Source of the DNA: JBDTRY01 sp039931435
Lineage (GTDB): Bacteria; Acidobacteriota; Thermoanaerobaculia; Gp7-AA8
Assembly: GCA_039931435.1 (NCBI GenBank)
Contig: JBDTRY010000059.1
Location: 1-17,844, forward strand
Direction of reading: 5' to 3'
DNA: 17,844 nt
In this document: piece by piece, positions 7,574 through 15,543 of the stretch
How the letters are laid out: every line of letters starts with the position of its first letter
Position numbering within the stretch: the stretch's first letter is position 1
The notes under the pieces: model-generated
The model's input: the letters and a program-made list of their open reading frames with translations, nothing else
The model's database searches: none
Told to the model about the DNA's origin: nothing
Made by a program: the position numbers and the translations under genes

Positions 7574-7787
7574 CAGTCCCTCGCCCCGCGAAAGCGGGGA
7601 GAGGGTGACGAGCGAAGCGAGCCGGGTGAGGGGCGTGCCCGACCGTCGTGAACGTTGCCGCTGCGACTCAGTGTTACACCCCTCACCCGGCCCGTCACCG
7701 ATTCGCATCTTCAGACATTCGGCGCCAACCATCGCGCTGCGAATCGGCGCCGGTTCACCCTCTCCCCGCAAGCGGGGCGAGGGACTG
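7574..7787. repeat. Long head-to-head inverted repeat with a nested hairpin
   Basis: The outer arms begin CAGTCCCTCGCCCCGC (7574) and end GCGGGGCGAGGGACTG (7787), with about 32 bases almost perfectly complementary. Each arm is itself a small hairpin (CCCCGC-GCGGGG). Inner arms are CCGGGTGAGGGG (7622-7633) and CCCCTCACCCGG (7679-7690). The right arm carries about 65 extra bases with their own inverted repeat, GATTCGCA/TGCGAATC. The CCCTCTCCCCGC...GTGAGGGG unit belongs to a kind of interspersed repeat found in many bacteria. It fills most of the 410-base gap between the divergent HNH and lepB genes. In 7788-7899 I see no gene and no convincing promoter. Confidence 0.8.
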
Positions 7788-7899
7788 TTCGTATCCCTCG
7801 CGCCCTGTCGGCGAGCCCCGAGCCCGGAGCCACGAACCTCGAGCCTCTCGCTTCCCTAGGCAATAAGAACCCAGGCCTCGCCGGTTCGTATCTTTACTT

Positions 7900-8622
7900 A
7901 TGAACTCCAGAGAAACGAAAGTGCCCGAGGCGCCGGAGGGGACCTTCGCCACCCGCTTCTGGCGTGAATGGCTCAAGCCCCTGCTTCTCGTAATTCTGGT
8001 CATGGCTCCATTCCGCTCTTCATTCGCTGACTGGAATGATGTGCCCACCGGGTCGATGAAACCCACGATCATCGAGGGGGACAGAGTGGTGGTGAACAAA
8101 CTCGCCTACGACCTGAAGGTGCCCTTCACAACGATTCATCTCGCGCAATGGGGCGACCCACGACGGGGCGACATCGTCGTCCTCTATTCTCCTGCCGACG
8201 ACGTCAGGCTGGTCAAGCGCGTGATCGGACTGCCCGGCGACACCATCGAGATGCGCGACGACGTTCTTTTCGTCGATGGAAAAGCTGCAAAGTACGAGCC
8301 GCTCTCCAGGGAAGTCATCGACCAGGTCACCGCCAGCGAACGTGCCCAATCGGTCTTCGCCACCGAAGAGCTGGGAACCGTTGCTCATGCGGTCATGGGC
8401 AAGCCCGGAGTGGAGACAATCCGTTCGTTCGGTCCCGTCGTGGTCCCTGCGAAACAGTACTTCGTCATGGGAGACAACCGGGATGAGAGCTACGACAGCC
8501 GGTGGCTCGGGTTCATCGATCGCAAACGCATCGTCGGCGAAGCGGTGGCTGTGGCTTTTTCGCTGGACCGCGAACACTACTTCATCCCTCGCGGTGGCCG
8601 CCTCTTCCGGGCCCTTCGTTAG
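7900..8622 (+). CDS. lepB: Signal peptidase I
   Basis: Signal peptidase I cleaves signal peptides from exported proteins at the outer face of the inner membrane, using a Ser-Lys dyad. The 240-residue protein has one N-terminal membrane segment (about 26-42), then PTGSMKPTI with nucleophile Ser52, DRVVVNKLAY (61-70), RLVKRVIGLPGDTIE with general base Lys106, and the C-terminal GDNRDESYDSRWLGFI. All conserved boxes B-E are present, so it should be active. It is shorter than E. coli LepB (324 aa) and has one membrane helix at the N-terminus, the common form in many phyla. The ATG at 7900 lacks an obvious ribosome binding site. Two genes for exported, lipoprotein-like proteins follow closely on the same strand. 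Confidence 0.96.
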   Translation: MNSRETKVPEAPEGTFATRFWREWLKPLLLVILVMAPFRSSFADWNDVPTGSMKPTIIEGDRVVVNKLAYDLKVPFTTIHLAQWGDPRRGDIVVLYSPADDVRLVKRVIGLPGDTIEMRDDVLFVDGKAAKYEPLSREVIDQVTASERAQSVFATEELGTVAHAVMGKPGVETIRSFGPVVVPAKQYFVMGDNRDESYDSRWLGFIDRKRIVGEAVAVAFSLDREHYFIPRGGRLFRALR

Positions 8623-8652
8623 CACGCGGAGGCGGCAGCGCAGACCTCGATC

Positions 8653-9540
8653 ATGCCCCGCTGCCATCGGACATTCGTTGCGGCATTGACATCATCGAGG
8701 CTGATTGCTCTTCTGGTCCTCGTCTGCGTGATCGGTTGCCGGGACCGGCAGCCGCGTCACGAAATGAGTGAGGTCACTTCGCCTCGAACTGCAGGCGAGG
8801 GCACACAGGCTACCGCTCCTTCCCTGGAGTGGTCGAACTGTGTGCCGAGTTGGAAGGCGCTCGGTCCGGGGATCGAATATCGAACTCTGGGTTGTGACGA
8901 TAAAACGCACACATTCGCTCTGCACCTTTTGCGCGTCGATCCAAGGCGGGTGCCATTGAAAGCGGTGGTGACCGAGCCCGCGCACGTCGAAGACGTCGTG
9001 CGAAGCCAGAATGCGCTGTTCGGCCTCAACGCGAACTTTTTCGATGACAAGCGGCGTCCTCTTGGCGTGGCGCTCGAGAATGGGAAGCCGCTGAACCGGC
9101 CGCACCCGGTGGTGTGGATGTCGATCTTCGCCATTTACGAAGATGGCAGGCCGGAGATCCTTCTCAGCAGCCGGTGGAACCACGCTCGCAGCGGTGCCCG
9201 GATGGCCGTCCAGGCTGGACCGCGAATCGTTGTCGATGGAGAACTCACGCACATCAAGCCTACCGGACCGTCGCGGCGGAGCGGTGTCTGTATTCAGAGC
9301 CCGAAGCAGGTAGTTTTCTTCGTCACGCCGGGCAACCACTTCCTGACCGTGGAGGAAATCGCGGCACTGGGGCAGAGGAGCGAGACAAGCGAGGGGATGG
9401 GTTGCAGGGACGCCATGCTCTTCGACGGGGGCGGCTCGGCGCAGTTCTACCTCCATGGCCAGCCTGACGCCATCGAGGTTTTTGGTGATGAGGTCCCCGC
9501 TTTTCTGATCGGGGGAAGTATGGAGAGTGGATCGAACTGA
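8653..9540 (+). CDS. Phosphodiester glycosidase-domain (NAGPA-like) lipoprotein
   Basis: The domain is named for the mammalian uncovering enzyme N-acetylglucosamine-1-phosphodiester glycosidase. Bacterial members are exported proteins thought to act on sugar phosphodiesters of the cell envelope, but most are uncharacterised. The 295-residue product has a signal with a lipobox-like VIGC (Cys29) after a hydrophobic run at 17-28, so it is probably lipidated. Domain motifs are GLNANFFDDKRRPLGV (about 118-133), AVQAGPRIVVDG (about 190-201), RRSGVCIQ, and DAMLFDGGGSAQFYLHG near 255, which carries the conserved D-GGGS. The ATG at 8653 is used because it leaves a normal n-region before the hydrophobic run; the ribosome binding site is poor. 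It begins 30 nt after lepB, suggesting co-transcription. Confidence 0.88.
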   Translation: MPRCHRTFVAALTSSRLIALLVLVCVIGCRDRQPRHEMSEVTSPRTAGEGTQATAPSLEWSNCVPSWKALGPGIEYRTLGCDDKTHTFALHLLRVDPRRVPLKAVVTEPAHVEDVVRSQNALFGLNANFFDDKRRPLGVALENGKPLNRPHPVVWMSIFAIYEDGRPEILLSSRWNHARSGARMAVQAGPRIVVDGELTHIKPTGPSRRSGVCIQSPKQVVFFVTPGNHFLTVEEIAALGQRSETSEGMGCRDAMLFDGGGSAQFYLHGQPDAIEVFGDEVPAFLIGGSMESGSN

Positions 9541-9594
9541 ATCTGGTGGTAAACATTGTCTCCGGACCTCTCGTCTATTCATCGTCCGAGTCGG

Positions 9595-9602
9595 AAGGAG
9601 AG
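9595..9602 (+). promoter_or_regulatory. Shine-Dalgarno site for the small lipoprotein-like gene
   Basis: AAGGAGAG lies seven bases before the ATG at 9610. It selects this start over the in-frame ATG at 9556 and places the signal peptide at the N-terminus. Confidence 0.75.
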
Positions 9603-9609
9603 ACGTCCA

Positions 9610-9867
9610 ATGAAGATCAGAATTCGTAACCTGGTTGTCGCTGCGGTTTTCGTACTTACCCTCACTGCCGGATTTTTCGCTGGTTGTGTCACGGCCGGTG
9701 AGCGACAGCCGCATATGCGCGGCGCTCTCGAATCACTGAGAACGGCGAAGAGAGAACTTGCTGTAGCCGACAATGACAAGGGCGGCCATCGCGGCAAAGC
9801 GCTGAACCTCGTGAACTCGGCGATCTCTGAGGTCGAGGCGGGCATCTCGTTCGACAATCGTCATTGA
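9610..9867 (+). CDS. Small exported protein with a DKGGHR motif, probable lipoprotein
   Basis: This 85-residue protein starts MKIRIRNLVVAAVF with a typical signal peptide, and FAGC at residues about 23-26 resembles a lipobox. The mature part is a short helical segment with the pattern QPHM..AL..L..AKREL..AD.DKGGHR.KAL.LV..AI.EVE.GI.FD. I know this pattern from small periplasmic proteins of unknown function in other bacteria, which gives confidence that it is a real gene. The His residues (PHM, GGH, NRH) could suggest metal or ligand binding, but that is speculation. It is the last gene of the lepB cluster, 69 nt after the glycosidase-domain gene. Confidence 0.8.
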   Translation: MKIRIRNLVVAAVFVLTLTAGFFAGCVTAGERQPHMRGALESLRTAKRELAVADNDKGGHRGKALNLVNSAISEVEAGISFDNRH

Positions 9868-9910
9868 CCGCCGTTCGCGGATCAGTTGTTGTGGGTTTGT
9901 GGCAGGGCTT

Positions 9911-10019
9911 CTCATCCTCCAGGGAGCAAGGCCCCCGAAGGATCTCGTCAACGAGAATCGTGCCTTCATGGCAACCCGGGAAGGTGGAAGAGATCCTTCG
10001 CTCGACGCTTCAGGATGAC
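9911..10019. repeat. Dispersed ~110-bp palindromic repeat, copy 2
   Basis: This copy has a slightly decayed left end (CTCATCCTCCAGGGAGC) but keeps CCGAAGGATCTCGTCAACG, AGATCCTTCGCTCGACG and the terminal CTTCAGGATGAC. It lies about 43 bases after the stop of the small exported protein and is the first half of a tandem duplication. Confidence 0.85.
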
Positions 10020-10030
10020 AGCTGGCCATA

Positions 10031-10085
10031 GAGTTTCTTCGCCCTGGTTCAGCGCCAGCGCTGTGCCCACGCTTGTAAGAAACTC
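10031..10085. other. Perfect-ended hairpin in the first tandem unit
   Basis: Outer arms GAGTTTCTT (10031-10039) and AAGAAACTC (10077-10085) are exact complements. Centred inside them is CAGCGC-CA-GCGCTG. In the second unit the equivalent outer arm and inner palindrome have decayed, with a run of eight C replacing the centre (10237-10244). Confidence 0.55.
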
Positions 10086-10099
10086 ACCGTGGGGCGCTT

Positions 10100-10201
10100 G
10101 TCATCCTGAGGGAGCGCAGCGAGCGAAGGATCTCCTCAACGAGGCAGTGGGCTGGCAACCGGGAAGGTGGAAGAGATCCTTCGCTCGACGCTCAGGATGA
10201 C
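10100..10201. repeat. Dispersed ~110-bp palindromic repeat, copy 3
   Basis: The copy starts GTCATCCTGAGGGAGCGCAG and ends CGCTCAGGATGAC. It lacks one T near the right end relative to other copies, and its middle differs (CCTCAACGAGGCAGTGGG). It is the second unit of the tandem duplication. Confidence 0.85.
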
Positions 10202-10416
10202 AGCTGGCCATTGTGTTTCTTCACCCTGGTTCCGCGCCCCCCCCGCTGTGCCCTCGCTTGTAAGAAAGTTCACTCTGGTTCAGCGCTCGCGCCATTCCCC
10301 GCTCCGGATGAGAGATCCCTCGTTCCGGGCGTAAAGAGCTTCCAGTCAGAAGATTTCGGCGCTCCCGTCGTTCCCCATGCCTTCCGCGGTCCGCCTGCGG
10401 ATAGAATGACACCGCC

Positions 10417-10422
10417 AGGAGG
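10417..10422 (+). promoter_or_regulatory. Shine-Dalgarno site deciding the gdh start
   Basis: AGGAGG lies only two bases before ATG 10425 but eight bases before the in-frame GTG at 10431. The spacing favours the GTG as the true start. Confidence 0.65.
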
Positions 10423-10430
10423 GCATGGAT

Positions 10431-13400
10431 GTGACGACGATCGAGGAGCGTAAAGACGCGCTGGTGGAACGTCTGGCCGAGGAAGCTTCGGCCAGGGTAC
10501 CGCCGCCGCTCGCGGAGGCCTCGCGCCAGTTTGTTCAGAACTACTTCGCGCTGGTGTCTCCTGACGACATTCTCTACACGGCGCAGGAGACTCTGCTAGG
10601 ACAGGCTCTGTCACTTTGGCAGTTCGGGAATCAGCGAAGCCCTGGAACGGCCAAGGTCAGAATCTTCAACCCCTCAATGACTAAAGACGGTTGGACGCTC
10701 GATCACACGGTTGTGGAGATCGTCAACGACGACATGCCCTTTCTTGTGGATTCCATCGCCGCAGAGATCAACAGAGGTGAGCGGAACATTCATCTTCTCA
10801 TCCACCCCATCGTCGGCGTGCACCGCGACTCGAGCGGAAGGCGTATTGACACGGCACCGGGTTCGGAGGAAAGCAGCGACGCCTTTCTGGTCACCGAATC
10901 CTACATGCACATCGAGATCGACCAGGAGACGGAGCCACAGGAGCTGGTGGCACTGACGGAGAGGCTGCAGATCGTCCTGGGCGACGTACGCGCCTCGGTC
11001 ACGGACTGGCATGGTATGCGGCGCAAGTTGAACGATGACATCGAAGAGATCGAGTCGAGCAAGCTTCCCCTTGCTTCCGAGGAAATCGAAGAGGGCCTGA
11101 GTTTTCTGCGCTGGCTCGTCGACGATCATTTTCTTTTCCTCGGCTACCGCCGGTACGTGCTCGGTACCGAAGACGGTCACGACGTTCTGCGAATCGTGCC
11201 CGATTCCGGACTGGGGATTCTTCGACATGTTCGCAAAGAATCCTCGGAGCGCAGCCGCACTCCCTTCAGCCAGGATTTCGGTGCCTACGCCCGTAAGAAG
11301 GAACTGTTGATCATCGCCAAGGCCAACAATTCCAGCACGGTTCATCGCGACGCTCACATGGACCGCATCAGCGTGAAACTGTACGACGAGAACGGCGTTG
11401 TTTACGGCGAAGACCGCTTTCTCGGACTATTCACCTCGGCTGCCTACGGGCGAAGCGTTCGGGAGATTCCGCTCCTCAGGCGAAAGACGCGACAGACGAT
11501 CGAGCGAGCAGGCTTCGCTCCGGCCAGTCACGACGGCAAGGCCCTGCTGCAGATTCTGGAGACGCTTCCCCGGGACGAACTGTTCCAGATTCCTGACGAA
11601 GATCTCTTCGAAATGGCCATGGGCATCCTGCAACTGCAGGAGCGTCATCGCATCGCCCTGTTCGTGCGCAAGGACGTCTTCGAGCGCTTCGTCTCGGCCA
11701 TGGTTTACGTGCCGCGAGACCGTTACACCACCGAGCTTCGTGAAAAGCTGAAGAAGATCCTCGAGGAGGCCTTCAACGGAAAAGTAACGGCGCTCTACAC
11801 CCAGGTTTCGGACTCACCTCTGGCACGGGGCCATTTCATCATCAAGACCACACCCGGGGAGGTTCCGGAGTACGACACCCGGCGGCTCGAAGCCTACATT
11901 GCCGAGGCCGCTCGCACCTGGAACGACCATCTCCGGGAAGAATCGATCCGCCATTTGGGCGAGGAAGCGGGACTGGACATCCAGAAGCGATTCAAGGACT
12001 CCTTTCCGGTCGCCTACCGGGAGGTGTTCTCAGCGGGCGAAGCTCTCGGTGACATTCTGCGCATCGAAAAGGTAATCGAAACGGGAGGATTGAGCGTCGA
12101 TCTCTACCGGCGTTCGGGAGAACATGGCGAAAAGGTCCATTGCAAGATCATCCACGCCGGAACGCCTCTGGCCCTGTCCGACATCATTCCGCTGCTGGAG
12201 AACATGGGTCTGCTTGTCGAGTTGTCAGTGCCGTTCGATATTCGCACGACCGGTTCGGCTGAACCGATTCGCATCCGCGACTTCTCCCTGGTGGGATCGT
12301 CCCTGCTGGCCATCGATCTGGATGCCGCCGAGCAGCGATTCCAGGAGGCCTTCTCTCGCGTCTGGCATGGTCAGCTCGAGAGTGACGGATTCAACAGGCT
12401 GGTCCTCGGCGCTGGTCTGTACTGGCAGGAAACGGTCGTCCTTCGCGCCTACTGCAAGTACCTGCGTCAGACCGGCATCACCTTCAGCGAGGCTTACATG
12501 CAGCAGACGCTGGCCGGCAATCCGGGGATCGCTGCGCTGCTGGTGCGTCTGTTCACGACAGTGTTCGATCCTGCCCTGACGGAACCGGAGAGGGCCGGAG
12601 CCCCGGCGATCCGCAAGGAAATCGACGAGTTGCTGGAGGATGTCTCCAACCCGGATGAAGACCGGATCCTTCGCCGCTTTCTAAACCTCATCGACTCTAC
12701 CCTTCGCACGAACTACTTCCAGCGGACGGACTCGGGCGAGCGCAAAACCTATCTGTCATTCAAGTTCGATTCGCGTGCTCTGGAAGGTCTTCCGTTACCG
12801 CGGCCGATGTTCGAGATCTGGGTCTACTCGCCGCGTGTGGAAGGAGTTCATCTTCGAGGCGGAAAGGTAGCTCGCGGAGGAATACGCTGGTCGGATCGGC
12901 GCGAGGATTTCCGTATCGAGGTTCTCGGGCTGATGAAGGCCCAGACTGTTAAGAACACGGTGATCATCCCCGTTGGATCCAAGGGAGGATTCGTCGTCAA
13001 ACATCCGCCGGCCGGCGGATCCCGGGACGAGATTCTCAAGGAAGGGATCGCCTGTTACCAGACGTTCCTGCGAGGCTTGCTGGATCTGACCGACAACCTT
13101 TCCGGCGACGCCGTCGTTCCCCCTCCGGATGTGGTCCGCCGTGACCCTGACGATACCTATCTTGTTGTTGCCGCTGACAAAGGTACGGCTTCCTTTTCCG
13201 ACATCGCCAATGCTGTTTCCGCCGAATACGGATTCTGGCTGGGAGATGCCTTCGCATCCGGCGGTTCCGCCGGATACGACCACAAGAAAATGGGCATCAC
13301 CGCTCGCGGAGCGTGGGAGGCGGTACAGCGCCATTTCCGCGAGCTGGGGACTGATATCCAGACTGAGGACTTCACGGTGGTCGGTGTGGGAGACATGTCC

Positions 13401-15278
13401 GGCGACGTATTCGGGAACGGCATGCTTCTCTCCCGGCACATCAAGTTGCTCGGGGCCTTCAACCATTTGCACATTTTCGTGGATCCCGATCCGGATCCGG
13501 AAGCGAGCTTCGTCGAGCGCGAAAGGCTGTTCGATCTTCCGCGCTCGAGCTGGATTGACTACGATCCGGCGGTGCTCTCGGCTGGCGGAGCAGTCTTTGA
13601 CCGGCGCGCGAAGCACCTGGAAGTTTCAGAACGGGTTCGCGCGCTGTTCGACCTGTCCCAGAGCACTGTCACTCCGAACGAGCTGATCCGGGCCATTCTC
13701 AAAGCGCAGGTCGATCTGTTGTGGCTGGGCGGAATCGGTACCTACGTGAAATCCAGCGAGGAGACTCAGGCGGACGCTCAGGATCGCGCCAACGACACGC
13801 TGCGCGTGAATGCTGACGAGTTACGCGTCAGTGTTGTCGGCGAGGGCGCCAATCTCGGCGTCACCCAGAAAGGGAGGGTGGAGTTCGCCCTCCTGCATGG
13901 TGCCATTGGAGGAAAAATCAACACCGATGCCATCGACAACTCCGCCGGGGTGGACACTTCCGATCACGAAGTGAATATCAAGATTCTTCTTGACGCGCTC
14001 GTCTCGCGCGGAGAGTTGTCACCCGAGCGGCGCCTGACCCTTCTGGCCGAGATGACCGACGAGGTAGCCCATCTCGTTCTCCGTGACAACTACGTGCAGA
14101 CTCTGGCCATCAGCATTGCAGCGGCGCAGGGAAACGCGCTGCTCGATCAGCAGCAGCGCCTGATGCGCACCCTTGAGCGTGCCGGAAAACTGGACCGCGC
14201 TCTGGAATTTCTTCCAGACGACGAGACGCTGGCCGAGCGACAATCGGAGCACCTCGGGCTGACGCGACCCGAGATCGCCGTCCTTCTGGCCTACAGCAAG
14301 ATCGCCGTCTATCAGGAACTGCTGCAATCGGACCTGCCCGACGACCCGGAACTCGTCGAGGATCTTCTACTCTATTTTCCCGTTCCCCTACGCGATTCTT
14401 ACCGCGCCGGGATCGAGCGACATCGCCTTCGCAGGGAAATCATCGCCAACTTCATCACCAACACCATGGTCAACCGCGTCGGGCCTGCATTCGTTTCGCG
14501 ACTGGAGGAGGAGACCTCGAAGCCCGCCAGCGATGTCGCCCGTGCTTACACGATCATGCGCGAGTCGTTCGCCATGAGGGAGACCTGGGCGGCAATCGAA
14601 TCATTGGATGGCGTCTTGCCAGCCGAGCTGCAATACGAATTATTCATCGAGGCCGGACATCTCATCGAGCGAACCACCCTCTGGCTCCTGCGCACTGCTT
14701 ACGAGAAGCTCGACATCAAGGACTACATCGGCGAACTTCGGCCGCGGATCGAAGCAGTGGAGAAAAATCTGGATCGAATTCTCCCTGCGCCCGCGCTCAT
14801 CGTCGTCCAGCAGGCCCAGCAGGAGAATATCGAGCGCGGAATGCCGCCCGCTCTGGCCAGAAGAATGGCCACGCTGGATATCCTTGCATCAGCGTGTGAT
14901 CTGGTCGAGATTTCCCGGAGCTCGAAAGAGAACGTGGAGGATGTGGCCTGCGTCTACTTCGAGTTGGGCTCGCGCTTCGACCTCGATACGCTGCGCGCTG
15001 CTGCCGAGAATATCGCCGCCGAATCCCCGTGGCAGAAGGCGGCGATCTCCGTGGTGGTTGACGATCTCTTCGCCTATCAGAGCACCCTGGCTTCGAGAGT
15101 CTTGAGGGACTCCGACCATAAGGCTTCCGCGGATGCCGTGGCCCGATGGCTCACCGCGCGGCCCAACATCGTTGCCAGGCTGGATCAGTTACTGGCCGAC
15201 ATTCACGGAGCCGCTGGAATCGAGCTGCCGATGCTCTCTGTATTCACGCGGCAGGTCCGCTATCTCGTCGAGTCCTAG
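10431..15278 (+). CDS. gdhB: NAD-specific glutamate dehydrogenase, large (about 180 kDa) type
   Basis: The enzyme oxidatively deaminates L-glutamate to 2-oxoglutarate and ammonium with NAD+, a cytoplasmic catabolic step linking amino acid use to the TCA cycle. At about 1615 residues it is full length for this large family (usually about 1600). The N-terminal half, about residues 1-700, is the long regulatory region. The catalytic core shows GGIRWSDRREDFR (near 816), then VGSKGGFVVK with the catalytic-type lysine near 851, VPPPDVVRRD, GGSAGYDHKKMGIT (near 943), the nucleotide-binding GVGDMSGDVFGNGML (near 984) and GEGANLGVTQKGR (near 1137). The start is GTG 10431, chosen for its spacing from AGGAGG; ATG 10425 is the alternative. 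The TAG stop sits within a CTAG that is also the edge of a palindromic element. The symbol gdhB is used by analogy with characterised members of this large-GDH class. Confidence 0.97.
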   Translation: MTTIEERKDALVERLAEEASARVPPPLAEASRQFVQNYFALVSPDDILYTAQETLLGQALSLWQFGNQRSPGTAKVRIFNPSMTKDGWTLDHTVVEIVNDDMPFLVDSIAAEINRGERNIHLLIHPIVGVHRDSSGRRIDTAPGSEESSDAFLVTESYMHIEIDQETEPQELVALTERLQIVLGDVRASVTDWHGMRRKLNDDIEEIESSKLPLASEEIEEGLSFLRWLVDDHFLFLGYRRYVLGTEDGHDVLRIVPDSGLGILRHVRKESSERSRTPFSQDFGAYARKKELLIIAKANNSSTVHRDAHMDRISVKLYDENGVVYGEDRFLGLFTSAAYGRSVREIPLLRRKTRQTIERAGFAPASHDGKALLQILETLPRDELFQIPDEDLFEMAMGILQLQERHRIALFVRKDVFERFVSAMVYVPRDRYTTELREKLKKILEEAFNGKVTALYTQVSDSPLARGHFIIKTTPGEVPEYDTRRLEAYIAEAARTWNDHLREESIRHLGEEAGLDIQKRFKDSFPVAYREVFSAGEALGDILRIEKVIETGGLSVDLYRRSGEHGEKVHCKIIHAGTPLALSDIIPLLENMGLLVELSVPFDIRTTGSAEPIRIRDFSLVGSSLLAIDLDAAEQRFQEAFSRVWHGQLESDGFNRLVLGAGLYWQETVVLRAYCKYLRQTGITFSEAYMQQTLAGNPGIAALLVRLFTTVFDPALTEPERAGAPAIRKEIDELLEDVSNPDEDRILRRFLNLIDSTLRTNYFQRTDSGERKTYLSFKFDSRALEGLPLPRPMFEIWVYSPRVEGVHLRGGKVARGGIRWSDRREDFRIEVLGLMKAQTVKNTVIIPVGSKGGFVVKHPPAGGSRDEILKEGIACYQTFLRGLLDLTDNLSGDAVVPPPDVVRRDPDDTYLVVAADKGTASFSDIANAVSAEYGFWLGDAFASGGSAGYDHKKMGITARGAWEAVQRHFRELGTDIQTEDFTVVGVGDMSGDVFGNGMLLSRHIKLLGAFNHLHIFVDPDPDPEASFVERERLFDLPRSSWIDYDPAVLSAGGAVFDRRAKHLEVSERVRALFDLSQSTVTPNELIRAILKAQVDLLWLGGIGTYVKSSEETQADAQDRANDTLRVNADELRVSVVGEGANLGVTQKGRVEFALLHGAIGGKINTDAIDNSAGVDTSDHEVNIKILLDALVSRGELSPERRLTLLAEMTDEVAHLVLRDNYVQTLAISIAAAQGNALLDQQQRLMRTLERAGKLDRALEFLPDDETLAERQSEHLGLTRPEIAVLLAYSKIAVYQELLQSDLPDDPELVEDLLLYFPVPLRDSYRAGIERHRLRREIIANFITNTMVNRVGPAFVSRLEEETSKPASDVARAYTIMRESFAMRETWAAIESLDGVLPAELQYELFIEAGHLIERTTLWLLRTAYEKLDIKDYIGELRPRIEAVEKNLDRILPAPALIVVQQAQQENIERGMPPALARRMATLDILASACDLVEISRSSKENVEDVACVYFELGSRFDLDTLRAAAENIAAESPWQKAAISVVVDDLFAYQSTLASRVLRDSDHKASADAVARWLTARPNIVARLDQLLADIHGAAGIELPMLSVFTRQVRYLVES

Positions 15279-15443
15279 GAGTCTGCGCGGCAGAAACGCC
15301 CGACCGCGAGAGAGTGGAGCGGCGAGTCCAGATTCGATCCGATTCGAGCGAGCATAGTGGTTCTATGTGACGAGAATCGGGTCGAATGTGGGCCGCCGAT
15401 CCGCTCTCGCAGCAGGGCGCCTTTCTGCCGCGCAGACTCCTAG
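15275..15443. mobile_element. MITE-like palindromic element A, bounded by CTAG
   Basis: Between CTAG at 15275-15278 and CTAG at 15440-15443 lies a 161-bp imperfect palindrome. Terminal inverted repeats are GAGTCTGCGCGGCAGAAA (18 of 18 complementary at the other end), and complementarity continues with gaps (CGAGAG, GGCG, ATTCGA.CCGATTC) to a CATAG/CTATG centre near 15360. Direct CTAG copies at both ends look like a 4-bp target duplication, as made by some IS5-family transposases; that assignment is inference. It contains no ORF of its own. The left CTAG holds the gdh stop codon. As a hairpin between convergent genes it could also end transcription both ways. Confidence 0.7.
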
Positions 15444-15543
15444 TGGCGTGTATTGGACAAATTGGTACCACCTGACTTGGTCTCGACACCGTGAGCGTTG
15501 TTGCGCGTCATCTGGTACCAATTCATCCAATACGCGCCACTAG
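15440..15543. mobile_element. MITE-like palindromic element B, sharing a CTAG with element A
   Basis: Between CTAG 15440-15443 and CTAG 15540-15543 is a 96-bp palindrome. The ends are TGGCGTGTATTGGA and TCCAATACGCGCCA, and the next blocks AATTGGTACCA and TGGTACCAATT are also complementary. Its terminal repeats differ from those of element A, so it is a second family. The central part pairs only weakly. It ends 29 bases beyond the stop of the convergent M48 protease gene and contains no ORF. Confidence 0.7.

Larger units (their letters stand above)
9911..10272. repeat. Imperfect tandem duplication (about 185-bp unit)
   Basis: Two units follow each other. Each consists of the 110-bp palindromic repeat plus a 3' flank that shares CAGCTGGCCAT, GTTTCTTC, CCCTGGTTC, CGCTGTGCCC and CGCTTGTAAGAAA. 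Corresponding landmarks are offset by 182-189 bases. Shared flanks point to a duplication of repeat plus flank, not two independent insertions. The 563-base gap before gdh holds this block. The rest (10273-10416) shows no gene and no strong promoter. Confidence 0.8.

Noticed and set aside
7490..7771. N-terminal extension of the HNH-family protein
   Set aside because: Most of it is translated repeat sequence from the inverted repeat at 7574-7787, so it is not expected to be protein-coding.
8692..9714. Minus-strand frame of 340 codons opposite the glycosidase-domain gene
   Set aside because: It overlaps a convincing lipoprotein gene and the small exported protein gene, and shows no domain, signal peptide or ribosome binding site.
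4531..10201. Repeat copies as a CRISPR array
   Set aside because: The copies are over 100 bp, palindromic, mostly kilobases apart, with no regular short spacers and no cas genes.
10402..10407. TAGAAT as a -10 box for gdh
   Set aside because: A start site from it would fall inside or next to the ribosome binding site, and no matching -35 lies 17 bases upstream.
12795..13616. Minus-strand frame of 273 codons inside gdh
   Set aside because: It covers the most conserved catalytic part of gdh on the opposite strand and is a shadow frame.
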